A stretch of 64,000 nucleotides of DNA from Cristatella mucedo. Lineage: Eukaryota > Bryozoa > Phylactolaemata > Cristatellidae. Position numbers and translations under genes: made by a program. The DNA is taken from assembly GCA_009760855.2 (NCBI GenBank), contig WPIO01000032.1, forward strand, positions 1,230,501 through 1,294,500, given 5' to 3'. Under the pieces are notes generated by a model, which saw only the letters and a list, made by a program, of their open reading frames with translations, was not told the origin of the DNA and searched no databases. Shown here piece by piece: positions 21,801 through 32,214 of the stretch. Position 1 is the stretch's first letter, and every line of letters starts with the position of its first letter.

Positions 21801-24800
21801 AAGTTAGCTGCTTTCCAGGTGCGGATGTGTAATGTTTGCTCATAAACTAATTTGAATCATAGGTTAACAGCAGTCTTTTTAGAACTAGAATCTATTGACA
21901 TTCTATTTTCAGGTACGAGTATTGCTTAGATTAATAAGAATAAAAATCTGAATTGTGCTAATTTCGGCGGTAGGAATGGATCCATTGTGGTTAATTTAGA
22001 AGTGTCGAGATAAGGTGGTCAATGTAGCACTAGTGCAGGTCATGTGTGAAGCTCTGCGTGTCCAAAACAAGAAACACGATATACAGAAGAACATTAATAA
22101 TAATAATAATAAAAATAATTCACTTGATAAAGCGCCCTCAGAGAACCTTATCTCTCTCTAGGCGCTTTACATTTGCTGTAACGTGAAATGCAATTGAATG
22201 GTAAGTAAAATCATGCTTGAAAAACAAACGAAATAAATAATATGGTTAGGGGTGACATGCACTGGGTCAGCATGCAAATGTGGTTAGTGGCAGCATGCAC
22301 AGTGTCAGCACGCATAAGCACATCAAGGACGAATCACAGGGACCCACTAAATGCTGTCCTAAATAGGTGTGTTTTTAGGTTCCTTTTAAATGTGGTTAGG
22401 TCAGGGGATGTTCTGACGCAGGTCGGGAGGGAGTTCCAGGCTTTGGGAGCATATGAACTAAATGCACGGTCTCCAAAGGATTTAAGGTTTGTATGAGGTA
22501 TTTCTAGACTGCTGGATTCCGAAAAGCGGGTGGTACGATGCTTGGCCTGATGGGGTAGTATATCTGAGAGATAGGCTGGAGCCATAAAATGAAGGGACCT
22601 AAAAGTGAGCGACAAAACCTTGAAGTCAATCCGTTGCTTGACTGGTAGCCAGTGCAGGTCGGCGAGAAGTGGAGTAATGTGGCAACTTCGACGCTCACGA
22701 CAGACAAGCCTAGCTGCAGAGTTTTGCACCAGCTGCAATCGCCTGATCGCACATGCTGGTAGGCCAGTAAGTAGTGAGTTGCAGAAGTCGAGACGAGATG
22801 TCACGAATGCATGGACCAACTTGGATGTGGTATCTTTATCTAAACAAGATAAACCTTGGTAGTACATATTGAAAAGAACAAACTTTCAGTAAAGTTTCAA
22901 TTGGGATTCAAGCGGCAGCACTTCACTGAAACTGCTCTCGTCTGTGAACCAATAACATCCTATGCAGCAATGATGACGGGAATGTCACTGATCTAGCACT
23001 GCTAGATCTATTGGTTATTGATAGATGTCGCCAGCTAATCGAGCTGGTGCTCGGGTACTGCCGTAAGGCTACCATCGAACCGAACAGCAGAGCAGAGTAG
23101 CTCTTTAGGCCATATACTAACAGGGCTGTGTGTGCCATGCTAGGTTCTGACAAAGGACGGTGTAACAGTTCAAGTGGACGCCGTGGTCTATTTCCGCATC
23201 AGCGAACCTACTCAGAGCGTCACCGGCATTGAGAACGCTCGAGGCTCAACGCAGCTGCTCGCTCAGACGTCTCTGCGAACCATTCTCGGCATGCACACGC
23301 TGCAAGAGATCCTGGCAGAGCGCGAGAGCATCGCCCGTGCACTCTTGCAGCTGCTGGATCACTCGACGGATAATTGGGGCATGACGGTAAGGCAGCTTCT
23401 TGTCTACTCGGCGCCTGCGATATGCTGCGATACAGCTGCAATTTCCACAACAACCGTCAAACAAGTGCGGTTTTGATTCCAGATTATACATAATTGTGCT
23501 TCGGATGTACCTACCGAATTTCACACAATTGCACGCTCCCGTTCTCGTGCTATGGCCTAAAATGGCATGCGACAGCCAGGCTTTTTACTCATTTAAGCGT
23601 CGATATAGCAGCCATTTCGACAAAATGCTACGCGGACTGCTGATTTAATCATACATTATAAAGAACAGTTCGCCGAGTATACTCAAACAATTTCATGAAA
23701 TAAATTTCGCGTGCCCGTTCTTATGCAATGGCCTGGGACGGCTGGGTCCAAATAGCAGCCCAAAACATTTGAACCAAAGCAAGCTGCTTTGCCAACATAA
23801 AGCTTTGGGCCAGGTAGTTTTGAGTTTACTTATACCAAACAGTGTTGCACGCTAAACGATCAGATATCATTTGATTGCGGTGGCGAGTTCTCATGCTACG
23901 GCCTCTAGTGGCCCGACCCAGATATCAGGCCTAAATAATTTAACTGCAATACACCTGTCGTGTCTACAAAAAGCTTCACGTAAATACGGTTTATATTTCA
24001 AATGATAGGGAATAGTGTCTCAGGTGTACCTACTAAATTCGATGGGATTTTGTTAGAGCTTCTTCATGCTCTGGCTAGGCCAATATGGCAACCCAAAACA
24101 TTCGAAGTGCAATAAAGCTGCCGTTTCAAAAAATAAACTCATGGAACTGTGGTTTTGGTTTCAAATGATAGTAACATAGGAAAAAGTTTTGCACGCTAAC
24201 CCACCTGATTTCATGCGATTTCGCTGGTGCGTTCTCATGCTGTGGTCTCAAGTGGCCCGACCCAGATAGCATCCCAAAATAATTGAACCGCTACACAGCC
24301 GCCATTTCTATAAAAGGCGTCTTGCAACTACGATTTTCATGCGAATTTTAGAGAAAATGTATCTATATTTACCCACCAAAAATAATGCTATTTCGCTTTC
24401 GCGCTCACATTCAGTGGCAAATGAGTCTGTCATTATACAACCAGCTCAGCCCGGTTATGCCAGTGGAAGCCTTATCGTTACTTTGAAATTTTTTTAATTC
24501 CCTACGTCAGTTTCTCTAACTCTCAGCTCGTACTGGATTCATAATTTTATGCGGCGACGGGGGTCTTCGCCGGGGTGAGGGTCTTTGCGCAGGAGGCAAG
24601 GTGCTCGCTCTTCATGACCCGGGTCGTGGGTTTGAGTCTTGCAGCTGCTGCAAACCCTTATTGTCCACTGCAAGCGATGGCGATCGCCACGAAGGCTCAG
24701 TTTCCGCAATCAAATGATGCTGTTTAATTAGCTAATCTTTTTCAAATGAATCTCATTTTGGCAATCCTTACCTAGTAAAGCTTTGGCTAGGCAATGCAAA

Positions 24801-25150
24801 GATAAACTACCCACTACGTGTCAGAGCATACCTTAAATTATATTTTCGTGTAATGACTCTTGCAGGTTGAGAGAGTGGAAATGAAGGACGTTCGTCTGCC
24901 ACAGCAATTGCAGAGGGCCATGGCAGCCGAAGCAGAAGCCGGAAGAGAGGCAAAGGCCAAGGTCGTAGCGGCAGAGGGCGAGCAGAAAGCTTCGCGAGCT
25001 CTCAAAGAGGCAGCTGACGTCATCATGGAGTCTCCGGCCGCACTGCAACTCAGATATCTGCAAACACTGAACACGATCGCTGCAGAAAAGAATTCCACCA
25101 TAATATTCCCCCTTCCGATGGAGATCCTGACTCATTTTGCCAAGAAATAG
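18879..25150 (+). CDS. STOM: Stomatin-family protein (SPFH domain), split gene
   Basis: Membrane-scaffold protein of the stomatin/prohibitin superfamily. In animals these oligomerise on the cytosolic face of cholesterol-rich membrane and modulate ion channels and transporters. Exons: 18879-18897 (tentative start), 19214-19329, 19991-20063, 21383-21465, 23144-23386, 24866-25150; joined they give about 272 residues, against 288 in human stomatin. Order: a short acidic N-terminus; a hydrophobic hairpin segment (VILIILAVILIICTSPFSWF, keeping the Pro of the membrane hairpin); the SPFH domain from QQYERAVIFRLGRL through DLRTVTFDVPAQE and DGVTVQVDAVVYFRI; the helical part DVRLPQQLQRAMAAEAEA; and the C-terminal oligomerisation part ending FPLPMEILTHFAKK. 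All junctions from 19214 onward are GT-AG and phase-consistent. Introns hold LINE pieces and a tandem array. Human STOM is the closest match I know; a stomatin-like paralogue is possible. Confidence 0.93.
19214..19329 (+). CDS. STOM: Stomatin exon, N-terminus and membrane hairpin
   Basis: Encodes NEQEESGDGCRFGD followed by a hydrophobic segment rich in I/L/V and SPFSWFACIK. The acceptor is TTTATAG and the donor AAG/GTGAGT. The Cys before the hairpin and the Pro inside it match the stomatin pattern (palmitoylation and hairpin turn in the mammalian protein). Confidence 0.88.
19991..20063 (+). CDS. STOM: Stomatin exon, start of SPFH domain
   Basis: Encodes IVQQYERAVIFRLGRLRGGG and PAGP, the family signature following the hairpin. 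Acceptor CTGTAG, donor CAG/GTACTG. It ends with one base of a Gly codon completed by the next exon. Confidence 0.95.
21383..21465 (+). CDS. STOM: Stomatin exon, SPFH core
   Basis: Encodes VFCVLPCTDRFVKVDLRTVT and FDVPAQE. Acceptor TTTGCAG, donor GAG/GTACGC, ending in phase 0. A diverged copy of this exon lies about 8 kb upstream at 13229-13311. Confidence 0.95.
21546..22092. repeat. Duplicated LINE-derived block, copy A left part
   Basis: Nearly collinear with 28862-29403. Its first ~290 bases are minus-strand L2 RT sequence without the 3' end of the element, followed by an unrelated block (TTGAATCATAGGTTAACAGC...). It lies in the stomatin intron. Interrupted at 22092 by an L2 insertion and resumes at 22852. 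Confidence 0.85.
22093..22851 (-). mobile_element. L2/CR1-type LINE, young 5'-truncated copy
   Basis: The minus-strand open reading from near 22850 to 22334 gives the RT C-terminal part (LDKDTTSKLVHAFVTSRLDF to KTHLFRTAFSGSL), then the 3' UTR, terminal hairpin and AAT-type tail at 22093-22330. Very few differences from 6549-7300. The uninterrupted sequence at 29395-29415 shows the empty site, so both ends are known within a few bases. Confidence 0.9.
22852..22968 (+). repeat. Duplicated LINE-derived block, copy A right part
   Basis: Continues copy A after the L2 insertion and matches 29404-29518; it encodes a degraded RT stretch (FTETALV). With 21546-22092 it forms one block split by the insertion. 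Confidence 0.8.
23144..23386 (+). CDS. STOM: Stomatin exon, SPFH domain
   Basis: 81 codons in phase 0 at both ends: starts VLTKDGVTVQVDAVVYFRI, includes NARGSTQLLAQTSLRTILG and ends LDHSTDNWGMT. Acceptor GCTAG, donor ACG/GTAAGG. The positions of ARLLAQTTLR-like and ILA(E/D)RE blocks fit the family. Confidence 0.96.
23450..24430. repeat. Intronic tandem repeat, ~172 bp unit, about 5.5 copies
   Basis: The block GTTCTCATGCTATGGCCT...AGTGGCCCGACCCAGATAG recurs at about 23541, 23717, 23887, 24060, 24231 and 24402, i.e. steps of 176, 170, 173, 171 and 171 bases. Each unit also contains TTTCAAATGATAG, (A)CCTACC.AATTT and CAGCCGCCATTTCTA-like segments in the same order. Units are diverged, so the array is old. 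It lies between the last two stomatin exons. Confidence 0.85.
24588..24715 (+). mobile_element. tRNA-derived SINE, partial
   Basis: Head AAGGTGCTCGCTCTTCATGACCCGGGTCGTG, B-box-like GGTTTGAGTC and body GCAAGCGATGGCGATCGCCACGAAGGCTC follow the SINE family 1 order; the tail is lost. Confidence 0.6.
24866..25150 (+). CDS. STOM: Stomatin last exon, C-terminal helix and oligomerisation part
   Basis: Starts VERVEMKDVRLPQQLQRAMA, continues with an Ala/Glu-rich helix and ESPAALQLRYLQTL, and ends FPLPMEILTHFAKK then TAG at 25148-25150. Acceptor CTTGCAG. Ninety-four codons plus stop; very strong family match. Confidence 0.97.
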   Translation, partial: VERVEMKDVRLPQQLQRAMAAEAEAGREAKAKVVAAEGEQKASRALKEAADVIMESPAALQLRYLQTLNTIAAEKNSTIIFPLPMEILTHFAKK

Positions 25151-25431
25151 AGGGTGGTGATAGAGCCTTGCTTGCCTAGAATTTTTTCGGCTCTGATAAA
25201 ATTCTTTTTGTCATATCATTGTTTCTAATAGTTTCGGGACAGCAAAGAGACTCCTGATATGAAGGTTGCATTTCAGTTTCTTCAAAAACCCGTCGTAAAC
25301 GCTTTGTAGTTGTAGAATTTGCTTGCTCGCACTATTTAGGAAGACGGGAACTTGACTCCTAATTCGTGACTTAAAAATGTACAAAAAAGTGTTGAGCTAT
25401 AGCTGATATCGTAATCTCTTCGATTTGAGGA

Positions 25432-25437
25432 AATAAA
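25432..25437 (+). promoter_or_regulatory. Candidate polyadenylation signal of the stomatin gene
   Basis: AATAAA about 280 bases after the stop codon, followed by a T/G-rich stretch (TGTGTAGTTCTTTG). Confidence 0.5.
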
Positions 25438-25439
25438 TT

Positions 25440-26895
25440 ACAAGTGTGTAGTTCTTTGTACAAGAAATTTCTGTGTAAGTTTCCTAACTTGAGTTGCATC
25501 ACCTAGTGCTTCGCAGAGCATTGGAGATCGAGGTAGAGAGAGCTCCAAGTTCAACCATTTTTAGTTGTATTTGTACGTCTGTTTTTCACTTTGGTGCCTT
25601 AAGAAAATCTTAGGTTGCCAGTTAGGCTACTTTGTTTAGTTTACGTCGACATGACATTGATGCATGCGGTGGGAAACATGTTACCATGAATTTCTAGTTC
25701 GAATTCTTAACTTTGGGTCAAGATTTCAGGACTCATTACTGCAATTGCTCGCAGAACTTCAGGTAACTGCTTATGTCTAATGCTCCCTATCATTCTTGAG
25801 AATCCCCCCCCCCCCGCTCCACCACCCCCACCCGCCGTGTCCCAGTACATTCATGCGCCAGGTACTTGGCTTCGAGCTGGCCGCTTGCGATACCTAGACT
25901 TGCGGTCTATCAAGCATTCATCTTGGTCCGCATACTTCGGTAGTTGGCTTCACTTATACACTCGAACGGCACGCACATATACGACAGTAATCAAAACCCT
26001 GAATGTATTCTTTGCACGTGACTATTACGAGCATCAGCCAACCTTGCTGACTGCAATAACGCACTCGCTGCCCATTAGCTATTATGCCGATTGTCTACAC
26101 CGACTGGCACTAACTACGCTTCAGCGAGGTGTGGGAATTTTAAAGGAGCTTGTGTGACTGCTCGCGAAGTCGTAGTTCCAGAGGTATGTCACACTGCGAG
26201 TGTGCCGATATCTACTGTTCATCAAGATTCGCACACGTAGTTACAATTCTTAGTTTGCACGCGTAGGCATCTCTTGTGCGTGTAGACTAGGTTGGACTAG
26301 TGGCTTTGCTAATAAATTGCGTGCTGCCGAAAATGGTGAGATTAGCTTCTAGGTCACGCCATCCAGCCAGGCGGTCGGTCTATCAGTTGGGCTTGCGTCC
26401 GTAGGCTTTTGTTTGATTAGTGAATCCTCGACAATTTCAGCGTGCGTAGGGAAACTGGAATTTCATTTTAGCCAGACTAGGACAGCTCTAAAGAGTATTA
26501 GTCTCCTAAATTACAATGTATAGTAACCGAATATGATATAAGTTCCCCTATTACAAGTTAGGCTGACTAGTTAGTCCGTTGGTTCATTACACCATCCTTA
26601 AAAAGTATTTACATAGAGACTTTTTTTATATAGTTACGATAGCTATTTTTGATACAGAAATGGATAAGTTCAAAAAGATGGAGATAATTGGCTAATTTGC
26701 ATATGCAGATACAAGATACACCCCTATAATTTAAATAAAGCGTCTACATGCTAGAGCTTGACTGGACTATGACTTTAAATAGGGTTTTTCTAAAGGTTGC
26801 CACGGCATTCAAGCAGCTTGCTACCTCCCTTTGCTGTCATCCGATGCGACAACTGGCGCTTCCCAGCTCCCGCTCAGACGAGCTGAGCTAGCGTA
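25440..26895. other. Intergenic, no gene recognised
   Basis: A C-run at 25806-25816 and unremarkable sequence; no supported exon or repeat match. Confidence 0.3.
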
Positions 26896-26990
26896 ATGGA
26901 AGCAAATGTAAAGCGCCTAGAAAGAGATTAAGTTCTCTGAGGGCGCTTTATCGAGTGTTTTATTATTTTTACTATTATTATTATTATAAA
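26896..26990 (+). mobile_element. L2/CR1-type LINE, 3' terminal fragment
   Basis: GCAAATGTAAAGCGCCTAGAAAGAG, the opposite arm GGGCGCTTTATC and an ATT-rich tail, i.e. just the terminal hairpin and tail of the L2-A family. Confidence 0.75.
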
Positions 26991-28205
26991 GCTAACTGAG
27001 CATGATGAAAATCTGACCGAGAAGAACGAGACCGACCGGAAGTCGTGCTGCGCCTGCATTTGGTAAGCCACGGAAATGCCTAAATTAAATCTGCCCAAAA
27101 TTCTTTACTGGGGCTTACTTTAGGGGGCATGCTAACCAGCTAGCTGAGCGGAAACTCACTCCCTTCCTTTCAAGACAAAGTCAAAGTTTTCCGGGATTTT
27201 TTACAGGTGCAAGCTAGCGTATTAGTAAGTCAGCTTCTACAGGGACTTATCAGAAGATTTTGCGCAATTGCATGTACTGTAGTACACTCGTCCCTCTATG
27301 GGGATTTTAAATAAATCAGTCTTTGTTAACGATGTGCACTTGTAGCATGAATGAGCGGACGCTATTTATCTCTGCGGCGCTCCGCTTCCGTCGGCTTCCG
27401 TACCTGCTCGCATCGATGCTGCATCTGCTAGCCTCGAGACTTCGCCAGCTTCACCGACCGACGTTTTCCAGTCATTGGCAAGGACTGCCGCCGCCGCTAC
27501 GGCAGCCGTGCCTTTTTGAAAGGATCTTCCGGATAATTGCGTGTTTAACCGTGGCGAATTTAGGGCTGTGCTCGGACAAACTTGAGCTCATTTCAGGACT
27601 GTGCTAAGCTAAACTTCAGCGAATTGAGGGGAAGTGTCATTCGACAATTATTCCAGGGATAATTTTTACACCTTATGGGTATTATTTGGGTGAGTTGTGC
27701 CAGACAATTATTAACAGCATCATTGCTTTGGATGCACATGCACTTTATTTGAATCTGAGGTTAAGAGCAGTATTTTCAAAACTAAAATCTACTGATATCC
27801 TGCATTCAGGTAGGAGTATTTCGGATATTACTAGGAAGCAGGAGCTGAATTGTACCCATTTTAACAGTAGGAATAGACCCACTGTGCTTAATCTAAAAGA
27901 AGTCAATGGCGATAAGGTGATTAGTGTAACACTGGTGCCGGCCAAGTGTGAAGCTCGGTGTTGCTAAATCGGGGAACCCGATATAAAGCTCGTGAAGCCA
28001 GAATTCATGGTTATACGCCTGGGCATAAAACTGGCTTCTGATCATATGTATTTAATAGTAACTCGAAGTCAATACGTGACTTTATAAGTAGCCGTATAAG
28101 TCGTGGAAATTGATTTCACGTGGCAGCTATGACGATCACAATAAAAAAAGAGAAGGAAGAACTTTGTAGCAGCTATAGGCTTTCTTATTGCACGAAAGTG
28201 ATGTC
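26991..28205. other. Intergenic; diverged third copy of the duplicated block at 27735-27985
   Basis: No gene recognised. TTGAATCTGAGGTTAAGAGCAG onward aligns with 21850-22085 and 29160-29400 in the same order, but is more diverged and remains open in one frame for about 80 codons. It may be the 5' region of a LINE; I cannot name it. Confidence 0.45.
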
Positions 28206-28861
28206 TTACAAGTAGTAAAATACATAAGTTTTGATTGAATGCCACAAAGCATGAACCAGCTTGGCTGCACTACCTTTATCTAAGCAAAGTTCAAATTTCC
28301 TACTGCGCAGTGTCAACATGTTTAACATGGTTAGTGGTGACGTGCACATCGGCAGCACACATAAGCACACAAAGAACAATTCACAAGGACTCAGCATTTG
28401 GTAAGGAACATGTGCGTTTTAGGTTCTTTTTCAATGTTTCCAGTCAGGGAATGTCGTGAAACCCGTCAGGAGTGTGTTCCACGTTTTGGGTAAATACAAG
28501 CTGAAGGCTTGGCCTACAAAGTATTTGAGGTTAGTTCGAGGCACAGCTAAACGAATGGGTTCAGAAGAGTAGGTATTACGATACCTAGCCTGATTGAGGA
28601 GTAGTTCGGATCGGTAGGCCAGAGCTAGAGAATGACGGGAGCTATAAGTGAGTGCAAAAACCTTGCAGTCCTGCTGTTGGATAGGGAGCCAATGCAGGTC
28701 GGCGATAAGTGGTGTAATTATGCAACTGCGATGCTCACAACAGACAAGCCTAGCAGCGGAGTTTTGCACCAATTGTATGTGCCTGATTGCATAGGCCAGT
28801 AGATCTGCAAGCTACGATTTGCAGCAGTCAAGACGGGATGTCGCAAATGCACGGACCAATT
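28206..28861 (-). mobile_element. L2/CR1-type LINE, decayed minus-strand copy
   Basis: Minus-strand reading includes MVQNSAARLVCCEHRSCIIT, LIADLHWLPIQQ and LPKTWNTLLT, matching the RT C-terminal region of the young copies at lower identity. A small separate piece (KLVHALWHS) is at 28206-28290. It continues directly into the duplicated block at 28862. Confidence 0.75.
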
Positions 28862-29518
28862 TAAATGTATTATCTCTTTCTAAGCAAGCATAGATTTTTG
28901 CAATGTTAGCTCGATCAAAAATTTAGCAGACTTGACTGCTGAGCTGATGTGGTCATCTGGTAAAAGGTCACTATGTAACGGTACACCTAGTATTTGTGCA
29001 GATGCTACGGAGGAATGCTTGCAGTCGTTTTCTGAGCGATAAGCATTCTCGTTTCTGAGTTACACTAGGTAACCCCATAACTATTATGTTGGTTTTATCC
29101 TCATTCAATTTAAGTAAGTTAGCTGCTTTCCAGGTACGGATGTGTAATGTTTGCTCATAAACTAATTTGAATCATAGATTAACAGCAGTCTTTTTAGAAC
29201 TAGAATCTAATGACATTCTATTTTCAGGTACGAGTATTGCTTAGATTAATAAGAATAAAAATCTGAATTGTGCTAATTTCGGCGGTAGGAATGGATCCAT
29301 TGTGGTTAATTTAGAAGTGTCGAGATAAGGTGGTCAATGTAGCACTAGTGCAGGTCATGTGTGAAGCTCTGCGTGTCCAAAACAAAAAACGCGATATACA
29401 GAAGAACCTTGGTACATATTGAAAAGAACAAACTTTCAGTAAAGTTTCAATTGGGATTCAAGCGGCAGCACTTCACTGAAACTGCTCTCGTCTGTGTAAC
29501 CAAAAACATCCTATGCAG
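28862..29518. repeat. Duplicated LINE-derived block, copy B (uninterrupted)
   Basis: Collinear with copy A in the stomatin intron, without the L2 insertion. Here the block is continuous with the rest of the minus-strand L2 on its left and with plus-strand RT sequence on its right, so this looks like the source or the fuller copy. Confidence 0.85.
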
Positions 29519-29765
29519 ACTACTGAAGCGACGCTTGGCTCTTATTTCTCTTCTCCTTCAAGCCGCTGGCTCGACCTTCAGCCAGCAATGCCTCTATTTG
29601 TACGAAAGCTATTTAAGTAGCCGATACCAATACACCACGGCACTAAGCTCGGTCTACCAAGTTTTGAATTTAAGCCACGGCACGACACTTTCGTGGCATT
29701 TTTCGTCATCATTGCACCAAACCTTCGGGCAAGCCCCACAAAACAATTTCGTGGCCGTGAGCCAG
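29519..29765 (+). mobile_element. L2/CR1-type LINE RT fragment
   Basis: Plus-strand continuation of the RT stretch that begins in copy B near 29420 (FKRQHFTETALVCVTKNIL); it continues with a degraded palm region and then loses similarity. Confidence 0.5.
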
Positions 29766-29989
29766 CGGTAGTACTAGACACGGGCTTCTTTTTCACGGAG
29801 GAATTGATTTAATAAAAAGATTTATAAGGCAGCTGCTACACATTAGTCGGCGTGCCCTGTCCTACCGGGATCGTGGGTTCTATTCTCGACTCTCGGTGTA
29901 GGAACACTACGGATCGAACAGCTTCCAAACCTGCGATCGCGTCTGAGACGCACTGCCGCCGAGGATGCCGAGGTCAGCTAGGCAGACTT

Positions 29990-30480
29990 CATTGCCAGGT
30001 CACCAGCTGCTGAGAGCATCGATAGAAAAAGGCCTCGGACCACTTGGACCGATAGCCGGCATCTAGCAATGACCGAGCTATGACCGTGTACTTGTCCACC
30101 TTGCTCGGAGCTGCCACCGCCAAGGCATCCGAGCTGCCGTCGAACGGTACCGTGACGTCGACAGTGATAGCTTCTGTATCGTTGTAGATGACAAGGTTCG
30201 ACTTAAAGACCAGATCACTGACAAGCAGTTGGGCTCGGTCTGAGCACATGCATGCTGGTGGCTGCCGGGATTTAGGATGTGCCCTAAGATCAGGTTGTAT
30301 CGGGCCATTATGGAATGAAGCACCGGGCGGCACTGGCTGAGCACATGTCACACAGTCTTGGCCTCCAAGCAGCACAAGCAGCAGCTGGTGTACGTTTCGG
30401 GGGTCTAGCGACCGACTTAAGCAGCCGGCAGCACGTCCAGGCGTACTCGATGGACGAAACGCCAGGTCCGAAGCTACAGG
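29990..30480 (-). mobile_element. R2/NeSL-type non-LTR retrotransposon, C-terminal endonuclease fragment
   Basis: Minus-strand reading contains a zinc-knuckle-like CCLCC...HVLSQC block near 30390-30330 with one stop inside. It is followed in another frame by a restriction-like endonuclease signature: LVIYNDTEAITVDVTVPFDG (near 30205-30145), then KVDKYTVIARSLLDAGY. CCHC knuckle plus PD-(D/E)XK-type endonuclease at the C-terminus is the architecture of the R2/NeSL/CRE group, unlike the L2-type LINEs elsewhere here. 5'-truncated and frame-broken. Confidence 0.7.
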
Positions 30481-30929
30481 CCGCAGTCGTCACCCTAAAG
30501 TGATTATGTGTCACAAACCCATGGGGGGGCCATCCAACGGCTGACCCTGCCTTGTGCATGCTGGGCTGCTTATGCCCTGCCTTTAACCTGTCTTGCGAAT
30601 TCGTACAATTTCAATATAGCAAGCAAGGCACGACGAGTGCTCGAGACCATCGGGGTCAGTCGACACTGACAAGACTTTTCATTCGGCCGGCAAACGGTGG
30701 CAGGAAAGGTGCTTGGGGCACCTGCATGCCTCGGACCACAGTGAGCCCAAACCGACCCTGCTACCTGGGTCGAAGGCAGCCCAACTCAGGTACCGTGAGC
30801 GATCCTCGTCAAACAGCATGGGCGGCCTCCTGCCGCCCATGCTGGCGACAGCTCTGTCGTGATGTGAGACCGCTTGGACACATGCAAACATGTTTGCTGT
30901 ACATATATAGACTAAAAACCTTGATCTTG
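30481..30929. other. Probable upstream remains of the same R2/NeSL-type element; perfect hairpin at 30814-30844
   Basis: No clear protein match. A perfect 13-bp inverted repeat (30814-30826 with 30832-30844) with a 5-base loop is present. Confidence 0.3.
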
Positions 30930-31592
30930 CTGGCCTACCGGTTTGTGCAATTAGGTGCTTACAGCTGGTGCAAAACTCTGCAGCTTGGCTAGTCTGTCAG
31001 GAGCGTTGCAGTTGCCACATCACACCACTTCTCGCCGACCTGCACTGGCTACCAGTCAAGCAACGAATTGACTTCAAGGTTTTGTCACTCACTTTTAGGT
31101 CCCTTCATTCTTAGGCACCAGCCTACCTATCAGATCTACCCCGTACCAGGCCAAATATCGCACCACCCGCTTTTCTGAAACTGTTTACCAATACCTCGTA
31201 CAAACCTCAAATCCTTTGGAGACCGTGCCTTAAGTTCGGATGCTCCCAAAGCCTGGAACTCACTCCCGACTTTCGTCACAACATCCCCTGACTTGACCAA
31301 GTTTATACAGAACTTAAAAACACCCCTATTTAGGACAGCATTGAGTGTGTGCCTGTGATTTGTTCTTTATGTGCTTATGCATGCTGACACAGTTGCATGC
31401 TGCCACTAGCCACACTTGCATGCTGACTCTGTTCATGTCACCCCTAACCATATTATTCATGTTGTTTATCAAGCATGATACCACTCACCATTCGATCGTG
31501 TTTCCTTTGCAGCAAATGTAAAGCACCTAGAAAGAGATTGAGTTCTCTAAAGGCACTTTATCAAGTGTATCATTATAATTATTATTATTATA
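30930..31592 (+). mobile_element. L2/CR1-type LINE, 5'-truncated copy
   Basis: The RT C-terminus (RCLQLVQNSA-like, ADLHWLPVKQRIDFKV) with several frameshifts is followed by a complete 3' UTR, terminal hairpin and ATT-rich tail. Confidence 0.8.
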
Positions 31593-32214
31593 TTGCCGTT
31601 CCTTTTGAAATGGCAGTAGCCATAGTAGGATCCTTATCATCATTTAGAGACATGTCGACGCATTGGCTAGGCTCCAGCCGTGTAGCCCCTTGGTCAGCTC
31701 ATGGCAGCAAAACATTTGGGGAAAATACACTGCTCGAGTATTGCAGAGCTTGTTCGAGTCCTGTTGGCTTCAAATTAGTAAATATTTTATTCACAAGCCA
31801 GCAAGTATTTTACATATCGATTCAATGTTTCCACGCCCAATACACAGCAAGCCTGGAATGGTAACGATGTGTTTTATTGTCTGCGGTCGAACTCTTAATG
31901 AAAAGGGGATTACGATATGATATTATATACAGTTAGTAGACTTAGATTATGATTTATAATAGATACCTAGATGATATAACGACGAAAATATGGATAATCA
32001 GTGCAGAGTCTATACCCGGTATTAATTTGGCAACCATTGCAATCACATTAATAATACGATCTTGGATATGTGCGATAAAGGTTTTTCATGAGAGTGAAAG
32101 GGGCTTGCCCTCTATTGATCAGTCAAAAGTAATAGCTCGGAAGTTTTGCGATCACTCTAGCCTTAACCGAGCCTTTGGCAAAAGCTGCCAAAAGCTGGTG
32201 CTGCGGGACTAAGT
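31593..32214. other. Intergenic, no gene recognised
   Basis: AT-rich sequence without supported features. Confidence 0.3.
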
